From Spirochaetota bacterium (GTDB taxonomy: Bacteria > Spirochaetota > Spirochaetia > Treponematales > Treponemataceae), in the NCBI GenBank assembly GCA_029571425.1, contig JAKPSR010000344.1, positions 1 through 16,328 of the forward strand: a stretch of DNA of 16,328 bases. The letters are read 5' to 3'. The notes beneath the pieces are model-generated. The model was not told where the DNA came from. It did no database searches and saw only the letters and a list, made by a program, of their open reading frames with translations. This document shows, in pieces, positions 13,382 to 16,328 of this stretch. Both the position numbers and the translations under genes were made by a program. The number at the start of each line of letters is the position of its first letter. The stretch's first letter is position 1.

Positions 13382-15712
13382 CTAGAACTTGCCGAAATTC
13401 CCGTCGTCGAGGGAGATGATGTCCGCCGGTCGCGGGGCCTTCGCCTGCGCGGGACGGGTCGGCGGCTTGCGCGTTCGGGCGGCGTCCGGCGGGCGGACGC
13501 TCACCGCGATGCTCGGTATCTGGGGCTTGGCCGGCGCCGCAGCCCTGATTTGCCGGGCGGCTAGCGGCGCGCCGCCGGCGTACGCGTCTCGGCCCCGAAG
13601 GGTAAAGCGCGCCAGCATCGCCTTGACTTGCTGGGCCTGCGAGGAGAGTTCCTCGGACGCCGACGCGCTTTCCTCGGCGCTCGCCGTGTTGCTCTGGGTG
13701 ACTTGGTCGATCTGGTTGAGCCCGATCGCGATTTGATCGAGTCCCTGCGTCTGCTCGCGGCCGGCCGTCGCGACCTCCTCCGCGAGCTCGGCGACCTGAG
13801 ACGCGCCGCCGACGATCTCGTCGAGCTGCTGGGCGGTTCGGTCGACGAGGTCGTTCCCGTGCTGTATGTTCGAGATCGCCTCCTCGACCATGCGCGTCGT
13901 TTCCTTAACCGAGTTCGCGCTCCTGACCGCGAGGTTCCGCACCTCCTCGGCGACGACGGCGAATCCCTTCCCGTACTTCCCGGCGCGCGCCGCCTCGACG
14001 TTCGCGTTGAGGGCAAGGAGGTTGATCTGGAACGAGATGTCGTCGATCGCCTTGACGACCTTCTTGATCTCCTCCGCGCTCGTGTTAATGTCCGACATCG
14101 CGGCGACGAGCTCCTTCATCTGCGAGTTTCCCTTCAGCGCGTTCTCCTGAGCCTCCTTCGCGAGGCTGTTCATCTTCAGCGCGTTCTCCGTGTTCTGCCT
14201 GGTTTGGCTCGATATCTCCGTGGTCGATGAGGTGATCTCCTCGAGCGAGGACGCCTGCTCGGTCGCCCCCTGCGACAGGGCTTGGCTCGCCTGGGATACC
14301 TGCCCGGCCCCCTCAGCGACCTGGTCGACGGCGAGGTTGATCTGCGAGAGGGTGTCGTTGATCGCGTCGAGAGAATCGTTCAGCGACTGCTTGAGGACGT
14401 CGAAGTCGCCCATGTACGACCCGTCGACGCTCGCGGTCATGTCGCCCTCCGCGAGACGCTTGAATATCTCGATGACCTCGTTGACCGGCCCGATGACGAG
14501 GTCGAGGGTCCTGTTCACGCCCTCGATGATCTTCCGGTAGTCCCCTTGGTGCCGGCTTCCGTCGGCGCGCGTCTGCAGGACGCCGGCAACCGCGGCGTCC
14601 GCGAGCATGTTCGAGTCCGCGATCAGCGCCTGGATGCTGTCGATCGCCCTGTTCAGGTTCTCCTTGATGAGGTTGAAGTCCCCGTTAAAGCTATCCGTTA
14701 TCTTCTCGGGAAGGTCTCCCCGGGAAATCGCGTCGATGTACCGCGCGGCGACGCCCATCGGCCCGGTGACCGCGTCGAGGGTGCGGTTAATCCCCTCGAT
14801 GACGCGGCGATAGTCGCCGGTGTGCCTGCTCGCGTCTGCCCGTGTCGAGAGCCGCCCGTCGACGGCGGACGCGACGAGGCTGTCCGTGTCCTTGATGAGC
14901 GCGGCGATGTTATCCTCGACGCCCGAGAGCGACGACGACACCTGGGCGAACTCGTCGCGGGTACGGACCTCGAGCCGCTCGGAAAGGTCGCCGCGCGCGA
15001 TTTTGTCGAGCACGGAGACCGTCCGCTTCAGCGAGGAGCTGATCGCGTTTCCGAGCAAGAGGCCGAGCGCTATCGATATGGCGAGGGCGGCGAGCGTCAC
15101 CGACACGAGGACGGCCCCGGCGCGGCGCGATGCCGCGAGGGACCTCTCGGCGCGTTCCTGTCCGTAGTATCGGTCTACGAACTCGATGAGATCGTCGAGC
15201 GACTTGATCAGGCGGTCGAGGGCGAGGCGGTTTTCGCCCCACACGTGGGCGTTGATCGTCTCGTACTGAGCCGCGATCGCCACGGGGTCGGTGAGGCCGG
15301 CGAGCTTTCGCGTTTCCTCAATTGTCTTATTGGTGTACGCGGCCCCCGTCGTGAGGTTCTCGCGCACGACGTCCCAAAGGTCTGATTCCTCGGCGACGTG
15401 GCTTTCCTTTTCGTATAGCTCCATGACCGGTCGGTAGGCGGCGCGGGCGTCCTCGACGATCTTGTATTGCTCCTCGAGAAAACCGGCCTGCCTAAAGCCG
15501 ATCGGGTTCGCCATGTTCCGTATGGCGACCTTCACCTTGAGGAATTCCTTCGCGATGATGTTGAGGTGCTTAATCGACGGGATGGTCTTGCTCGCCATCT
15601 CGCCGATCGAGGCGCCAAGCGTTCCGACCTCGCTAAACCCGACGGCGCCGACCACGGCGCACAGTAAGGCGATGGACAAGAAGCCAACGAGCAGTTTGGC
15701 GAGAATCTTCAT
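13382..15712 (-). CDS. mcp: Methyl-accepting chemotaxis protein with poly-HAMP-like repeats
   Basis: A 776-aa membrane chemoreceptor. TM1 is at about 7-29, a periplasmic, mostly helical sensor region at 30-197 (four-helix-bundle type), and TM2 at about 198-221. A HAMP domain follows (222-275), then two copies of a 91-residue unit (279-369 and 370-460), each with a TRADxSRHxGDYR segment and a HAMP-like RGDL or EGDM segment. The signalling domain (about 461-705) has the classical tip ISFQINLLALNANVEAARAG and GKGFAVVAEEVRNLAVRSA. A Pro/Ala-rich flexible linker leads to the C-terminal pentapeptide NFGKF, which fits the xFxxF CheR/CheB tether pattern. The start at 15712 has GGGAGGG 4 bases upstream. 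The gene lies 36 bases after cheA. The ligand cannot be predicted. Confidence 0.96.
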   Translation of the reverse strand: MKILAKLLVGFLSIALLCAVVGAVGFSEVGTLGASIGEMASKTIPSIKHLNIIAKEFLKVKVAIRNMANPIGFRQAGFLEEQYKIVEDARAAYRPVMELYEKESHVAEESDLWDVVRENLTTGAAYTNKTIEETRKLAGLTDPVAIAAQYETINAHVWGENRLALDRLIKSLDDLIEFVDRYYGQERAERSLAASRRAGAVLVSVTLAALAISIALGLLLGNAISSSLKRTVSVLDKIARGDLSERLEVRTRDEFAQVSSSLSGVEDNIAALIKDTDSLVASAVDGRLSTRADASRHTGDYRRVIEGINRTLDAVTGPMGVAARYIDAISRGDLPEKITDSFNGDFNLIKENLNRAIDSIQALIADSNMLADAAVAGVLQTRADGSRHQGDYRKIIEGVNRTLDLVIGPVNEVIEIFKRLAEGDMTASVDGSYMGDFDVLKQSLNDSLDAINDTLSQINLAVDQVAEGAGQVSQASQALSQGATEQASSLEEITSSTTEISSQTRQNTENALKMNSLAKEAQENALKGNSQMKELVAAMSDINTSAEEIKKVVKAIDDISFQINLLALNANVEAARAGKYGKGFAVVAEEVRNLAVRSANSVKETTRMVEEAISNIQHGNDLVDRTAQQLDEIVGGASQVAELAEEVATAGREQTQGLDQIAIGLNQIDQVTQSNTASAEESASASEELSSQAQQVKAMLARFTLRGRDAYAGGAPLAARQIRAAAPAKPQIPSIAVSVRPPDAARTRKPPTRPAQAKAPRPADIISLDDGNFGKF
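13385..13399 (-). other. Codons for C-terminal CheR/CheB tether pentapeptide NFGKF
   Basis: The last five codons of the MCP gene encode Asn-Phe-Gly-Lys-Phe, matching the x-[HFYW]-x-x-[HFYW] pattern of receptor tether peptides (NWETF in enteric receptors). They follow a linker of roughly 65 residues rich in Pro, Ala, Lys and Arg, as expected for a flexible tether. Confidence 0.6.
14333..14878 (-). repeat. Two in-frame 273-bp (91-codon) repeats in the mcp gene
   Basis: Residues 279-369 and 370-460 of the MCP align without gaps at a period of 91. Shared landmarks are TRADxSRHxGDYR, IEGxNRTLD, GP, GD, then GDF. Each unit includes one HAMP-like helix pair, so together they extend the signal-relay stalk in the cytoplasm. 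The copies are diverged at both protein and DNA level, so the duplication is old and not an assembly artefact. Confidence 0.85.
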
Positions 15713-15748
15713 TTTTCCCTCCCGGAGAACGCAGGTCTCCCCAAGGGC

Positions 15749-16328
15749 TCAGGCGATGTGGCGTGAGAGTAGGTGGGCAGTGTCTATGATGAAGCTTACG
15801 CCCCCGTCGCCGAGTATGCTGCACCCGGAGATACCATCGATTTTTCCGATGAACTCGGAGATCGACTTCACGACGATCTGCTGGTTCCCGACGACCTCGT
15901 CGATGAGGACGCAGGCCTTCCTTCCGTCGTTTTGCACGACGATAACGATGCCGTCCTCGGGGGCGGTGACCGCCCCGTCGACGCCGAATGATTCGTGTAG
16001 CTTGATGAGGGGGAAGAACTCATCGCGGATGTTCACCGCGTGGCCCCCGCCCTCGGTCTCGACGACCTGCGAGTCGCTGATCTTGGCGAACTCGATGATG
16101 TCGCCGAGCGGGAGCGAGTACCTGCTCCCGCCGACGCGCACCGTGATCCCGTCGACGATGGCCATCGTGAGCGGGATCGCGAGCGTGAACTCCGTGCCCG
16201 TACCGGGGGACGTATCGATCTCGACGCGGCCCCTGATCCGCTCGATGTTCCTCTTCACGACGTCGAGGCCGACGCCGCGCCCGGAGATGTTGGTGATGGC
16301 CTCCGCCGTCGAGAAGCCCGGCGCGAAG
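15749..16328 (-). CDS. cheA: Chemotaxis histidine kinase CheA, C-terminal part
   Basis: The frame is open to the window edge, so only the last ~192 codons are present. The first residues, PGFSTAEAITNISGRGVGLD, are the G-box region of the CheA HATPase domain (FxPGFSTA...SGRGVG is specific to CheA). After GTGTEFTLAIPLTMAI the P5 regulatory domain begins, a CheW-like fold of about 140 residues (SRYSLPLGDIIEF, ACVLIDEVVGNQQIVVKSI, ILGDGGVSFIID) that docks CheW and receptors. The protein ends at TGA 15751-15749. It is the upstream-most visible gene of the minus-strand operon, so the operon promoter, and possibly further genes, lie to the right of the window. The phosphotransfer and dimerisation domains are outside. 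Confidence 0.97.
   Translation of the reverse strand, partial: FAPGFSTAEAITNISGRGVGLDVVKRNIERIRGRVEIDTSPGTGTEFTLAIPLTMAIVDGITVRVGGSRYSLPLGDIIEFAKISDSQVVETEGGGHAVNIRDEFFPLIKLHESFGVDGAVTAPEDGIVIVVQNDGRKACVLIDEVVGNQQIVVKSISEFIGKIDGISGCSILGDGGVSFIIDTAHLLSRHIA

Noticed and set aside
14282..15385. 367-aa plus-strand frame opposite mcp
   Set aside because: Antisense shadow of the receptor gene, without ribosome site or recognisable domain.
15724..15740. Hairpin GGAGA-N7-TCTCC between cheA and mcp as an attenuator
   Set aside because: Only a 5-bp stem with no T-run; it could affect the ribosome site but cannot be told from chance.

Overview
The window looks like chromosomal DNA from a GC-rich bacterium (roughly two-thirds G+C by eye), most likely a spirochaete. 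The assignment is an inference. It rests on a second-type EF-G whose domain IV motifs are altered as in the recycling EF-G2 of spirochaetes, on a CheX-type CheY phosphatase, and on a large che operon. No rRNA, tRNA, CRISPR array, insertion sequence or phage gene was seen.

Layout. (1) Positions 1-4218, minus strand: three tightly packed genes read from a promoter near 4256-4284. They are a cytoplasmic GH3 glycosidase carrying a one-base frameshift, an SPL-like radical SAM protein, and the start of a large lipoprotein resembling bacterial alpha-2-macroglobulins (cut by the window edge). (2) Positions 4219-4366: a short AT-rich divergent promoter region. (3) Positions 4367-8189, plus strand: an EF-G2-like GTPase, then a two-TM MCP-like protein with no sensor domain, overlapping a stand-alone CheY by 4 bp. 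Both fusA2 and the MCP-like gene have a TATACT box only 7-8 bases before the ATG and no Shine-Dalgarno, so both may be leaderless. (4) Positions 8173-16328, minus strand: one chemotaxis operon in the order cheA (C-terminal part only), mcp, cheW, cheR, parA-like, unknown gene, cheB, cheD (frameshifted), receiver, cheX. Most of its genes overlap or nearly touch.

How the genes work together. The operon encodes nearly a full chemotaxis pathway: receptor (MCP), coupling protein (CheW), kinase (CheA), adaptation enzymes (CheR, CheB, CheD), a response regulator and its likely phosphatase (CheX). A ParA-family ATPase co-translated with an unknown 182-aa protein suggests active positioning of the chemoreceptor array. 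The convergent MCP-like/CheY pair meets cheX tail to tail. Its MCP-like protein ends in QFQDITRQ, which resembles the CheZ phosphatase motif, so it may be a membrane-anchored CheY phosphatase or sink rather than an ordinary receptor.

Two conserved genes (GH3 and cheD) each contain a single-base frameshift with well-conserved sequence on both sides. Assembly indels are the simplest explanation, but real mutations are not excluded.
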